Of a stretch of DNA of 34,305 nt, positions 13,001 through 20,493 are shown in pieces; position 1 is the first letter of the stretch; every line of letters begins with the position of its first letter. The stretch lies in IMG/VR virus record IMGVR_UViG_3300027499_000018, positions 1 through 34,305 of that record; one strand, written 5' to 3'. The notes under the pieces are model-generated. The model searched no databases. It worked only from the letters and a program-made list of their open reading frames with translations, and was not told the DNA's origin. The translations under genes and the position numbers were made by a program. This DNA comes from a virus.

Positions 13001-15447
13001 GCTTGCTCGTTGGCTTTGTTTTCCTCACGGGTGCGAACAGCCTGCTCAACCTTGGACGTCAGTTGAGCCGCACGACCAGCGTTAATTTGCTTTGCCTTCT
13101 TTGCATCGGCAATTTTTGCCTTGGCTTCGTCAGCAGTGATCCGACCAGCCACAACATCCTCTTCGAGGATGTCCAGCGAGGCATCGCTTCTAGCCGCTTG
13201 GCGGTTCTTCTTGTTGGTCTCTTTGTTTGCCTCACGTTCTTCCTGCTTCAATTCACGGTTGGCTTGCAACAGGTCGCCAACAACACCTTGTTGTTTGCGC
13301 TTGCTGACACGCTTGGCTTTAGTAGCACCGGGTGCTTCAGTAGTAGCCGTGCTGTTATCGGTGGTCGTGCTTAAAGCCTCGTTAGCCAGAGCCTCGCCTT
13401 TGGCGGCAGTCTCACGAGCCTTGCTTACAGCGGCTTTGCCCTCGGCAATTGCTTGCTCGATGGCGGAGGTTTCCTCCGCTGTCAGACTCTCACCACGAGC
13501 GGCTTTCTCCTGTGCCATCTTGGTCAGGTCGTCAATGTTCTTGGAGGTTGATTCCAAGTCCGTTGTTGCGCCGCGAGAGCGGCGACCCTTGCGAGGTTTC
13601 GGGGTGGTTTGTTTGGCTACCTTTGCAGTGGTATCCGCTACTTGCGTTTCGCCCCCGCCTTGGACAGTGCTATCGCCACCGCCTGTTTCTGTGCCGCCTG
13701 TTTGCTCTGCGGTTTCGACGACCCCAGTTTGCCCGTCTGTTTGAACTTGCTCATCAGTTCCGACACGTTTGCTTTTACGACCCTTTGGCTTTTGCCCGGT
13801 TTCAGCGGCATTGGTTTCTCCAGACTGAATAGGTTCGATCTTGGCGGCGAAAGAAGCGGGAACAGTAAACGAACTGCCGTCAGGCATCTTTGCTTCAATC
13901 ATGCCGTTAGCCAGCATGGTCCCCTCATACACCTTTCCAGCCGGATCGGTGATACGGACCGAGGTCGATTGAGGCTGAGTCTCAGTAGTTGCCGGAGCCT
14001 CAGTGGTGGCATCGGCAGTCTTCTGATTGCTTGCTTTTAGATCAGCCAAAGCATCGTCAGTCACGGCAGACAGAGAGCGATTAACCACACCAATGAAGGC
14101 TTGGTTCTGCTCAACAATCTTTTGCCCTGATTCAACTGTCTTCTTGTCTTCTAGCGCAGACTGGAACTTGTCTGTCAGACCCGCGCCCTCGACAACAGCA
14201 TCAATTTTTGTCTTCACCTCAGGAGTTGCATCCTGATACATTGCGGCAAATACACTCAGACCACGGTCTGTGTTCACCATCTGGTTGAGTCGATCGACTC
14301 CAACCGTGACGCCATCCATTGCCTTATCTCTAGCCTCTTTGGCTCGATCGGCTTTAATCTCTGAGCGAGTTGCAAGAACATCAACAGGTGCGGTCAACGA
14401 TTCACCGAAGAATTCCAGTGCGAGTTCGCCGAACTTAGGATCTTCGCCGACAGACTTAGCCGCCATGTAAGCACCGGTAGCACCACCAGTACCCTGAATA
14501 ACAGCCTGAGTTCCGACGTTTGCCGTAGCGGCTAGAGTTGGACTGGCAAAACGGCTGGCAAATGGATTGAACGCCATGAATGCACCAGCGACAGCGTTGG
14601 CTGGAACTTCAGCAAGCGTCTTGGTGGTGGCATAATCTTTAGCCGCTTCGGTGTCTCCGCCAAACTTTTCCAAGCCCTCGACGTAGTTGCTACCCAGCGA
14701 CCCAGAGACAACGGCAATAGAGTTGATTGCCGCACCCTTGGCAGCCATCTCAGTGCCTCGCACGATAGCGCCCTTTACAGCGGCACTTTCAATTGAGGAG
14801 AGCGCACCACGGGTCACCAGTCCTCTGGCGATCCCGGTAGGCACTGCGGCGGCAGGGTTGCGAAGGGCAACAGCCGCACCCAAGGCAGGAACTTGCTCAC
14901 CCAAGAAGTTGACGATTGCCCCCGGGTTGTCAACAAAGAACCCGAGCATCGCCTTGGAGCCTTCATAGGTTCCAGCGACTACTCCATCTTCTTTGTCGAA
15001 TGACTCTGATGCAACCTCGATTGCTTTGGCAATCCGAGGGTCAGACTTCATTCCCAAGTACTTTTCGGCTGATGCCGCCAGAATCTGCTCAGTATCCTTG
15101 GTGTCTCCGGTGACAGCCTTTTCCAGTTTGTTCGCCAGAAAGTCCCATGTGAGCATGACACCTTGCCAACCCTTTTTAACGGAGTCGACAAAGCCGACAC
15201 CACCGCTGGGGTCGTTAGGGTCTACTGCTGGCTTTGGCTTCTCTGCCAGAGGGGTGTCATTTACCGGCTCACCAGTTTCAGTAGGGATGTCCGGCGCACC
15301 ATAGCGGCGTTGCATCTCCACCATTGTTTGAGGACGTGCGATACCACGACGGACTTCGTCCTTCGCAGTATCGGCGTCCTTGAAAACTGGGGTGGCACGG
15401 ATACCAAACTGTCGTGAGTATTCGTTGACTTCGTTTTCTAGTGCCAT
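7006..15447 (-). CDS. Giant polyvalent virion-associated protein (zincin motif, ART-like and LPD38-like regions)
   Basis: 2813 residues, probably packaged and ejected with the DNA. Visible in order: a polar N-terminus; Ala/Gly-rich hydrophobic stretches (about 175-350); a low-complexity Thr/Glu/Gly linker (about 480-640); long Lys/Glu/Ala-rich coiled-coil-like stretches (about 640-900); a zincin motif HETYGH followed by YGLR at 1372-1381 (HExxGH form); a region at about 1504-1821 resembling ADP-ribosyltransferase-like domains of polyvalent proteins, opening ALFLRAGHL, with SGGVYFYRD, and closing NLVVYDPKMIRIV; a helical region with RWNHFASALV, VVVNGMRD (about 2250-2275) recalling the LPD38 domain; a hydrophobic segment near 2468; and a charged helical C-terminus. 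AAGGG lies eight bases before the ATG. It is the last gene of the late cluster, after two ejection-like proteins. Domain names are by eye. Confidence 0.8.
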   Translation of the reverse strand: MALENEVNEYSRQFGIRATPVFKDADTAKDEVRRGIARPQTMVEMQRRYGAPDIPTETGEPVNDTPLAEKPKPAVDPNDPSGGVGFVDSVKKGWQGVMLTWDFLANKLEKAVTGDTKDTEQILAASAEKYLGMKSDPRIAKAIEVASESFDKEDGVVAGTYEGSKAMLGFFVDNPGAIVNFLGEQVPALGAAVALRNPAAAVPTGIARGLVTRGALSSIESAAVKGAIVRGTEMAAKGAAINSIAVVSGSLGSNYVEGLEKFGGDTEAAKDYATTKTLAEVPANAVAGAFMAFNPFASRFASPTLAATANVGTQAVIQGTGGATGAYMAAKSVGEDPKFGELALEFFGESLTAPVDVLATRSEIKADRAKEARDKAMDGVTVGVDRLNQMVNTDRGLSVFAAMYQDATPEVKTKIDAVVEGAGLTDKFQSALEDKKTVESGQKIVEQNQAFIGVVNRSLSAVTDDALADLKASNQKTADATTEAPATTETQPQSTSVRITDPAGKVYEGTMLANGMIEAKMPDGSSFTVPASFAAKIEPIQSGETNAAETGQKPKGRKSKRVGTDEQVQTDGQTGVVETAEQTGGTETGGGDSTVQGGGETQVADTTAKVAKQTTPKPRKGRRSRGATTDLESTSKNIDDLTKMAQEKAARGESLTAEETSAIEQAIAEGKAAVSKARETAAKGEALANEALSTTTDNSTATTEAPGATKAKRVSKRKQQGVVGDLLQANRELKQEEREANKETNKKNRQAARSDASLDILEEDVVAGRITADEAKAKIADAKKAKQINAGRAAQLTSKVEQAVRTREENKANEQAKAESGGSEALTNRISQELNRIEAEKQDAQMKAKNKRPSRGAVKKEVLTEEIGAVNKYVNDSIVRVTEGISSDVSASFLEKSALALGSLAKQLETRASEIAPNTSIGIWVKSSLNNLARDVRAAEGLVKKAQSEQTGKSREQAQKAVDRIIDNARKVLGRGNETITRIENRDNATELDEAQFTPEEVVESGTKTGRPKGSKDVLSNFAGKPFAEFGLDEFTDTKDPEVFLSGGGLGFLSKDKWFRSLDAALRKASKNKDVELRQNILDSIKDSELQAYEAWKEGKSKRLNLLRQATKDKSIKQEQLKALLNDPDFVFSGYVFNDYPNLALFERPLEYLRQRNPDVDTSNAMYRAILRLGGGVADSSNVWFESIFTAISNRPDLEGQILSRLSNDEVARYKQWSERQDRAMDLAQRMRQRGAEYKRYIDIIDEYGADAEGVEISYEQLLGVIGDIERSGGDTANLFSRGAGTGGGGMSVASVYAMVKQLTKGWTNAPNIEVVNAEIDLPQSIKDRLAKDIERNPDGVAQGYFDQETGTVYLFADNMFSGADVEFTLFHETYGHYGLRGILGDKLNAFLNRAYATSNRVREATKAWLDENRPDNAGKEWDAENRLLAIEEGLSNLNAQGQELGLFKQVLVMIRDFAESMGWDSIVEYLDNVSEVEVASVLADARQYAKDGNPFTFSTTGTALFLRAGHLSQANFDEFVLNNSVQDSGFGDSVYSGGVYFYRDTNLGQGYLMRVNLGSAGLVPRRGNPKSINQHIEDAIDSGGSAGVLEAPQANAVLEIVEETKRLAYAARLEKLDDLSPILKKVASEYESRMEAEMEVAENDGDMDAVSAYAEAISKAREIANWKINQVGDPVKYVVEIDDKVVSDNFAQWDGKISDGPKSVQQFFADRPYIKSVLKLAAEDPNFAANIRSSGNRTALDPNNPTFAWAYDALVEYKRANMFGNSRGNQSDVNAAKLDVASEMSEGGVKGSFHWETQRSKDEDPNLVVYDPKMIRIVKKEPSPKSPALYSRKQQSRPVEVVAKKGDKTHGLAVYDPILQEWTIFTNPNADIRTGKHNVQYAKKIDDVMNVLKTVPGVQITSMKAYPGRTPASPQVMVATQQNQSAFKKMIQRKIDDIVIYTQNQYLPIKRYVDNLRANERLSDDANVWQKLILYHGRAGAKLDNFNNEYVKPITELAKAVAKAGGSLKEIDDYLYARHAIVRNEILRQRNSKKDSGMSDAEANQILTDVQNKPYGMELEQIGRLIDAMAEAKPQLMFDAGLISQAQRDALAKMKHYVNLSGLDALEDQDIPNFGRRFNLRGSEIKAATGRTSRATNVLARTIADFEAKIIRAEKNRVAESVLKMIEENPDPNFAVVQPLKRKAVLDKNGNVAYVGDPMWDQKNGALVVKRNGQDVKIEFMDKSQNSFADAIGGLYNQGEMSWIIKAAMRWNHFASALVTVYAPDWVVVNGMRDMQTAFYNSRADFGNERAIKMFTETKNSWKGALKFLTGAGNQNDVYVKYYNELREAGGLTHFLNMDTVGDVSAQMEKAIAKVAKAQGASGILSKAGGMTIDGIGAVFRGLETFNKTIEAAPRLAAYKVLRENGFSKDQAAQYAKELTVNFNMKGKQQGISAAYLFFNPAVQGTERIYRAFKNPATRQMAMKTAGSLMVLGFAATAYSLAAGGEDEDGVPKIKKQPEYKRHTSIVLPIPGAEETMLSIPLPYGWNFFYAAGVELANTVLMNKSTADAGLSAIKAFLGAYSVFGGDDSSTFFGWMGKNVTPTLGKPVVQWMMNENRFGSPIYKESPGFIPNKPPASEQYFESTSYFSRFITRKIHEMAGGTQTLPAENKMFDINPALLDHLFRSYVPGLPSDAFKAMDVGYRKSLGYEVPPKAMPLIGRLTSTTPEGYDIGALRKLSEYVETRYSALKDMSDADQEKYRARFPNLADMHGVVEQWRKFSMSERESIKNARADKSIPEDVLIKAINESKARERKYAAQLVKRAVELGYDDKF

Positions 15448-15456
15448 GACCAGCCC

Positions 15457-16977
15457 TTACTTGATTTTGCCGTTTTTGATAGCCTCGTAAATCACTCGCG
15501 GAGGAGGTGGGTAACGACCAGCAATGAGTTCGTCGTAGTAAATCTCTTGCGCTCGGGCAATGCGAGAAGCAACTGCCGACTCCTCAGACTTCCGTTTCTT
15601 CCCGTCGATAGCCAACTCATTGTCAGCCTCGATTCGCTTCTGCTCTTCCTTGCTGAGTGCTTCGATGCCGGCAGATCCACGATTCATGTACAACTGGAAC
15701 AACTTGTCGTCGTCACGCTGTGCGCGATCCTTGCCACGAGAAGCCAAGTCTTGAGCCTGAAGATCAAGACCGCGCTCACGATATAGGTCGTCACGCTCTT
15801 TACCCTCTTGCTCAATCAGAGCCTTGGCGGACAGAGTGTCCAAAGCCAAACGACGAGGGTCAAGCGTGATAGTCGAGCCGTCTTGGAATTTAAGGTCGAA
15901 GACCTTCTTTTCCAGCATCCTCTTGCCATTCGGATCTCTTGGGTCAATTTCTTTGGAGATGCGAGTTTCCACATCGAAGTCACCAACGTCATCGCCAAAC
16001 TCTTTGTAAAGTTTTTTGCCCTTCTCAATATTCCCAGCCGCCATTGCAGATGCCGCTTGGAATACACCTTCCTTCTTCATCGCGGCAAGAGTGTTCACTG
16101 TTGTCATCAGAGAAGATCCGGTGACTTTCTCGTCAGCCCAATCAATCATTGACAGACCGGTAATGACGTTAGAAAGATTCTTGAAGTTGGACACCTTGTT
16201 GAACAGAGACTCCGCTGTCTTTGGATCTTTTTGAGCCAACTCTTGGAAAGGGGACTTCTGTGGTTCAGCCGCAGGTTTTGCTGACTCACCGCTAGGAGTA
16301 ACCGTAGTGCCATCTGTCGGGGTGGCAATGCCAGCCCTCTGATTTACAGGAGCCGAAACCGGCATCATGTCGATTGGAGTTGCTACGCCAGCACGACTTG
16401 CCACGGGATTAACTTGGACATCAGCGCGACCGCGACCGCCCTCAAATTCAGTGTACTCTTGTGCGCTACCGTAACCTAGACGACGAGCCTCGTCGTCAGT
16501 GATAGGGGCAACACCACCCATCGAGCCGTTGTTATACGCCCGAATGCCATACCGACGAATGGTGTCCTCATCAATGTAGGCACCATCAGCGGCTTCCAAC
16601 ATATAGCCGGGTTGAGCCAGTCCTTGACGGGATGGATCAAGCGATGGATCTTCAAAATCAACGCCAGAAGAAATCTTCATGGGCTTGATGCCATTGCCGG
16701 ATTGAGTACTCATGCCAGACTGTGGCGTCATGGATGGAGGCGGCTTTGCAATTGCGGCATCAGGTGCCTTGGGAGTCTCGACACCAAAGATGGAGCCGCC
16801 CATCCAGCCCATCATCTTCTCGGCGAAGTCGTTACGGCTTTTCTTTCTGCGAGTATCTTCCTTGGTGTCGGCGATACGAGCATCGTAGTACTCACCAACC
16901 TTGTCTTGGTACTCTTTGTCCTGCTTGAGTTTCTTTGCGGACAGGTAGCCGCTGGTTAAATCATATGGATTTGCCAT
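15457..16977 (-). CDS. Probable ejection/internal virion protein
   Basis: 506 residues, no recognised catalytic domain. The N-terminal 50 residues are Lys/Asp-rich and helical (LSAKKLKQDKEYQDKVGEYY). A Pro/Ser/Gly-rich middle contains a short duplicated phrase (RAGVATP and RAGIATP). The second half is helical, with KNLSNVITGLSMIDWADEKV and a charged region ending in a Pro-rich stretch. The ATG directly follows the stop of the previous gene, with GGAGAAAG as ribosome site. It lies between another structural-type protein and the giant gene, a position typical of ejection proteins of short-tailed phages; that role is inferred. Confidence 0.55.
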   Translation of the reverse strand: MANPYDLTSGYLSAKKLKQDKEYQDKVGEYYDARIADTKEDTRRKKSRNDFAEKMMGWMGGSIFGVETPKAPDAAIAKPPPSMTPQSGMSTQSGNGIKPMKISSGVDFEDPSLDPSRQGLAQPGYMLEAADGAYIDEDTIRRYGIRAYNNGSMGGVAPITDDEARRLGYGSAQEYTEFEGGRGRADVQVNPVASRAGVATPIDMMPVSAPVNQRAGIATPTDGTTVTPSGESAKPAAEPQKSPFQELAQKDPKTAESLFNKVSNFKNLSNVITGLSMIDWADEKVTGSSLMTTVNTLAAMKKEGVFQAASAMAAGNIEKGKKLYKEFGDDVGDFDVETRISKEIDPRDPNGKRMLEKKVFDLKFQDGSTITLDPRRLALDTLSAKALIEQEGKERDDLYRERGLDLQAQDLASRGKDRAQRDDDKLFQLYMNRGSAGIEALSKEEQKRIEADNELAIDGKKRKSEESAVASRIARAQEIYYDELIAGRYPPPPRVIYEAIKNGKIK

Positions 16978-18030
16978 TTACTTTCTCCGGATGCCGTATT
17001 TGCGCTGTTCTTGAATAGCCGCTGGTGTGTGGTAACGATCTAGCAGTTTGTCGAAGAACTCGACACCTTTCTTCTGCACCACGTCAGCCGGAATAACGTA
17101 CTCACCCTTGGACAACATCGCAGGGATTGAGTCAGATGTGGTTGTGCCGGGACCACGAACACGTCCCTTGCCGTCTTGGTCGAGGGCAGGCTCATCAGTA
17201 CCGCCCGGGGTTCCGTCAGCGGCAAAGAACATTGCCCCTGCGTTGATTAGTGCGGCAGTCTGTTGGGCTTGCATATCGTAGGACTTCAGACCGTAGTTGC
17301 TGATTGCCCCATAGATGTTGCCAGCCTGACCAAGAGCATTAACACCAGAGTTGGTGAACTGGTTGGCACTAGCCATGCCAGCGTTGTACGAGTTGTTCGC
17401 ACCAAACTGAAGACCACCAGCCGCATTGCCAGCATTCACTGACCCACTAGCCGCAGTTGCGGCAGTTCCGGGCAGACCCTTACCAATGTTTACGGCATTC
17501 ATCCGACGCTGGTCACCAGCATCACGAGCCGCATAACGGGCATTGGTCATGGCACTAGCCGTTTGACCGGCTTGTTGCGCCGACAATTGGCTGTTGATCG
17601 CCGCTAATGCGTTGGCGTTCGGTCTGAGACCGAATCGGGCTTGAGACCGCAGTGCTTGTTGCTGTGCGCCACGGAACCCTTGGGCAATATCCCCACGAGC
17701 CAGAGAGGCGTATCGCTCTTTCTCGGCATCGGTATCGAACCCCAAGGCGTCCTTGGCAATCCGATCCTCGATGGGAGCGTAGGTCTTTTGGTAGCGGTCA
17801 TACTCGCTTTGAGCAACGCCACGCTGGGTGTCCATCAGTCCCATCTGGGACTTGATCAGATCAGCCGTGAGCGCATCGGTCTTTTCGGCACGAGCCTTTT
17901 GATACTCTAGTTGCTCTCGACCAAGTTCCACCTGTGCCAAGCCAACTTTCTCAGAAGCGGCGGCGGTGGCTTGCATTCCCGGATTGGGATCTGGCGGTTC
18001 ACCGAAAATCAGATCACGCACGAAACTCAT
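16978..18030 (-). CDS. Virion protein with tape-measure-like C-terminal motif
   Basis: 350 residues. ATG 18030 is chosen (MSFVRDLIFGEPPDPNPG): GAGGT lies seven bases upstream and the start overlaps the GNAT stop by ATGA; an in-frame ATG at 18102 would lie inside the GNAT gene. Residues about 20-130 form a Gln/Glu-rich helical part, and about 150-265 are Ala/Asn/Gly-rich. The C-terminus has GPGTTTSDSIPAMLSKGEYV followed by IPADVV. I associate that motif with the ends of phage tape-measure and ejection-apparatus proteins. It is likely an internal virion or tail-interior protein. Confidence 0.65.
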   Translation of the reverse strand: MSFVRDLIFGEPPDPNPGMQATAAASEKVGLAQVELGREQLEYQKARAEKTDALTADLIKSQMGLMDTQRGVAQSEYDRYQKTYAPIEDRIAKDALGFDTDAEKERYASLARGDIAQGFRGAQQQALRSQARFGLRPNANALAAINSQLSAQQAGQTASAMTNARYAARDAGDQRRMNAVNIGKGLPGTAATAASGSVNAGNAAGGLQFGANNSYNAGMASANQFTNSGVNALGQAGNIYGAISNYGLKSYDMQAQQTAALINAGAMFFAADGTPGGTDEPALDQDGKGRVRGPGTTTSDSIPAMLSKGEYVIPADVVQKKGVEFFDKLLDRYHTPAAIQEQRKYGIRRK

Positions 18031-18437
18031 TTTGGATACCTCGTAGTTAGATTTGTGAGTTTGAATAACATGGTGCTGTGGTTGGCACTGACTAAGTGCC
18101 AATCATGTCGCCGTATGAAACGAAGCACCTTTTCGTTGTCGCGGCTCACAATTGCGTACAGAGGGTCGTTCTGTGCGAACGCCCACTTGAATGCGGGGGA
18201 AAACAACTGCCCCCATCTCCCGTGATACTCAGGGAGTACCGACAGATGCAACTTCTGACCATTTAGGACCAGACCTCCTACGCACCTGCCGTCTACTTCA
18301 AAACCTACCGATGGAAGCAAATCCATCGCCTTACAGTAATCTTCCTTGCCAAGACCAAACTCGCAGGACAACTGCTTCTCTGAAGCCATCTCAGCCTCAT
18401 ACATCACTTCGGAGTTAACCTTGTTTAAGAGCCTCAT
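18027..18437 (-). CDS. GNAT-family acetyltransferase-like protein
   Basis: 136 residues. The C-terminal half matches the GNAT fold: LHLSVLPEYHGRWGQLF corresponds to the acetyl-CoA-binding motif region (V-x-PE-x-RG-x-G type, here with HGRWGQ), followed by the helix FSPAFKWAFA and VLRFIRRHDW near the end. The N-terminal part is short. It sits inside the late cluster and overlaps both neighbours by ATGA. Phages often carry such a gene among structural genes; the acetyl acceptor is unknown. Confidence 0.7.
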   Translation of the reverse strand: MRLLNKVNSEVMYEAEMASEKQLSCEFGLGKEDYCKAMDLLPSVGFEVDGRCVGGLVLNGQKLHLSVLPEYHGRWGQLFSPAFKWAFAQNDPLYAIVSRDNEKVLRFIRRHDWHLVSANHSTMLFKLTNLTTRYPK

Positions 18438-19096
18438 GTCGACATAAATGGCTGTGAAAATAGGCTTCTTGCCAAGTCCATCCGCCTAGCCTTTTTACAA
18501 AAGAAGACATACAGGCTTTGCCAGTTCATTAGAATCCCCTCCGAATCATTGGCGGCAAAGTTTGTGTACCTTCTATAAGCGATTGGGCTGTTGTTAGAAA
18601 CCAGCGCACTATAAAGAGTGCTGTCATTGGCGTCAGACAAATCAAATCCATAGAACCCAGACAACTCTTCGTCTGGAGCGATGAAGAAGATTTCAAAAAA
18701 ATTCAACATCTCTGGTCTTGAGGGCTTGCCAAATTCCGCAAATGAGTTTGTGAAACCAATCGCATGAGACTGTGGACTCATCCACTCAGGCTTGTCTTGC
18801 TCCCACAAATCAGTGACATACATGATTGACGTTCCACTGTCTCGACCAAACAGTCTATGTGCAGTGCCAACTTGACGACCAACCACCGGCTCAACACTAG
18901 AAGTTGGCAGGCAAGTTCTTGTCACTCTCTCGTTCAAGAACTCGTGCATATAAGACTCGCTAACAGCCCTAGAGAACTCTGGATCAACCCAAGAAAACTG
19001 AGCCTTCAACTCATCCCACAATTCCGTCGCGCCATCTTCAGCGTTCTTGTAGTTCTGAACTCGAACTCCTGTGTTCAAAAACAAAGTGTCGCTCAT
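18434..19096 (-). CDS. Hypothetical late protein
   Basis: 220 residues, unrecognised, soluble, rich in aromatic and acidic residues (for example ELWDELKAQFSWVDPEFSRA, FFEIFFIAPDEELSGFYGFD). No signal peptide or membrane segment. It overlaps the upstream 67-residue gene and the downstream GNAT gene by ATGA, so it is translated with the tail genes. It may be a structural or accessory tail protein. Confidence 0.55.
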   Translation of the reverse strand: MSDTLFLNTGVRVQNYKNAEDGATELWDELKAQFSWVDPEFSRAVSESYMHEFLNERVTRTCLPTSSVEPVVGRQVGTAHRLFGRDSGTSIMYVTDLWEQDKPEWMSPQSHAIGFTNSFAEFGKPSRPEMLNFFEIFFIAPDEELSGFYGFDLSDANDSTLYSALVSNNSPIAYRRYTNFAANDSEGILMNWQSLYVFFCKKARRMDLARSLFSQPFMST

Positions 19097-19296
19097 TCAA
19101 CCCATCCCTCTTGCTTTAATGCCTTGTACAAATACTCGTCCACGTCATCACCAATAGGGACGACGATTACAGTGTTCATGGTGGTGATTGTTTTCTTGCA
19201 ACACTCGGCGTGAACAATCTTGGTGACTGAATAGTCAACCCACTTCTCGCCACTTTGCATCTCGGTGATGCTGTTGATAGTCCACGGTTTAATCAT
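19093..19296 (-). CDS. Small late protein
   Basis: 67 residues, unrecognised. It contains a Cys-Cys pair (HAECCKK) and a beta-like stretch (MNTVIVVPIGDD), ending in a short helix (EYLYKALKQEGWVE). It overlaps the previous gene by eight bases and the next by ATGA. Confidence 0.5.
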   Translation of the reverse strand: MIKPWTINSITEMQSGEKWVDYSVTKIVHAECCKKTITTMNTVIVVPIGDDVDEYLYKALKQEGWVE

Positions 19297-20215
19297 ATCG
19301 AGAGGCGTCTCCTACAATCACGGAGTTAGACGTGAGGTTGATAGTCTCGTTTGAGTACGGCCAAGATCCGCCCTCTCCGGAAGCGCCTCCGGTGCCAATA
19401 CCAAGAAACGCTCCGTCTCTTGAATAGGTCCAATTACAACCAAATGAGACTGGTATCCACCCGGCTCTTATGCTGGAACCGTCGTATCGAATGCCGCCAC
19501 GATAAAAACACCAATACGTTGATGTCCATGAATAGTTTCGTTGTGCGCCTACGCAGTTACCCTTTACGGTCGCTCCGTCACACTCCTCCTCACTGGCAGA
19601 ATATGACGCTTGCCTTTCGGCTTGAGCCAAACTCATAAAAGAAAACATTGGCTTTGCTGGCTGACCAGTTAACGAGTAAGTGTTGTACTCAGTCGGCGCA
19701 AAGAACCCACCGCTTGTAGACTCACTTGACCCACAGTACTTTGCGTCCAAGCCATAGGGAAAGGATGGTCTTGGATTTGATGGGTGCGTTACTGATAAAC
19801 CTCCAGTAATAGCAAGGGGTCTTAAGCGGCTATCAAAAGACGGAGTCCCGTCATCTCGATAGACCAGCATTCCATGAGAGTCGGTAGCGGTGCTTGCTCT
19901 TGGGTCTGCAAAGATGTACATCTCAGGAACATTCCCACTGTTTCCAGTCCTCAACACCTCAATATCCCACTGATTCCCACCTGCATTGGTAATTCTTGAG
20001 ATCGCGTAGAACTCTGTTGACGGCATCGTGATGAACGGGAGCGGGGTAACAGAACAAGTCGCCCTGTACCTTGCACGACGAATGCCACCGTAATTGTCAT
20101 TTGTGTACAGCATCTCTGCATACGTTGACAACTTCTGCACGAAGTGCAGGTTTCTTGTGTCGCTAGAAATCAGAATTTGATTGCTAGTGTTGTAGGCGAT
20201 GAATCCTTGGCTCAT
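19289..20215 (-). CDS. Tail-associated protein, possibly DUF6453-like
   Basis: 308 residues, beta-rich with many Ser/Gly/Thr/Tyr residues. The opening (SQGFIAYNTSNQILISSDTR) resembles a group of phage tail-end proteins that I tentatively associate with DUF6453. The C-terminal half holds several cysteines (KYCGSS, EECDG, GNCVG, YWCFY, FGCNW), unusual for a cytoplasmically assembled virion protein. It overlaps the 93-residue gene by ATGA; both follow the J-like protein, which suggests a tail-tip assembly role. The exact function is unknown. Confidence 0.55.
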   Translation of the reverse strand: MSQGFIAYNTSNQILISSDTRNLHFVQKLSTYAEMLYTNDNYGGIRRARYRATCSVTPLPFITMPSTEFYAISRITNAGGNQWDIEVLRTGNSGNVPEMYIFADPRASTATDSHGMLVYRDDGTPSFDSRLRPLAITGGLSVTHPSNPRPSFPYGLDAKYCGSSESTSGGFFAPTEYNTYSLTGQPAKPMFSFMSLAQAERQASYSASEEECDGATVKGNCVGAQRNYSWTSTYWCFYRGGIRYDGSSIRAGWIPVSFGCNWTYSRDGAFLGIGTGGASGEGGSWPYSNETINLTSNSVIVGDASRYD

Positions 20216-20493
20216 CTTGTCAACACCAAAATGTAAGCATTTTCATTGCCACCCGTTACCGAGACTGTTGTCCCGCTCACGGACACGGTGTGAGCCAACG
20301 CTTTGCGATCAGTCGGCGGGGCGTCAATTAGAACTTGCAGGGTTAATACCTCACGACCACTCAGAATTGGATAGGAGTTCGATGCACTGCCGTTCGCGGC
20401 GACAAAGAAGAAGTCAACCTGATTCCACGTCACATCAGTGGTGGAGTAGGTCAACGCTCCACTTTGCTGATAGACGTTCAATCCATAGGTCAT
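20212..20493 (-). CDS. Small tail-tip-type protein
   Basis: 93 residues, beta-rich. It opens MTYGLNVYQQSGALTYSTTD, the same style as the next gene (a self-referential 'quantity named by the phage' beginning common in small tail proteins). It overlaps both neighbours by ATGA. It is likely structural and works with the 308-residue protein. Confidence 0.5.
   Translation of the reverse strand: MTYGLNVYQQSGALTYSTTDVTWNQVDFFFVAANGSASNSYPILSGREVLTLQVLIDAPPTDRKALAHTVSVSGTTVSVTGGNENAYILVLTR

Noticed and set aside
13121-13744. 207-residue plus-strand frame
   Set aside because: Ser/Ala/Val-rich shadow of the low-complexity Lys/Glu/Thr region of the giant gene.
16978-18102. Longer version of the virion protein starting at 18102
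   Set aside because: The extra 24 residues would be coded inside the GNAT gene; ATG 18030 has a ribosome site and the ATGA overlap seen throughout the cluster.
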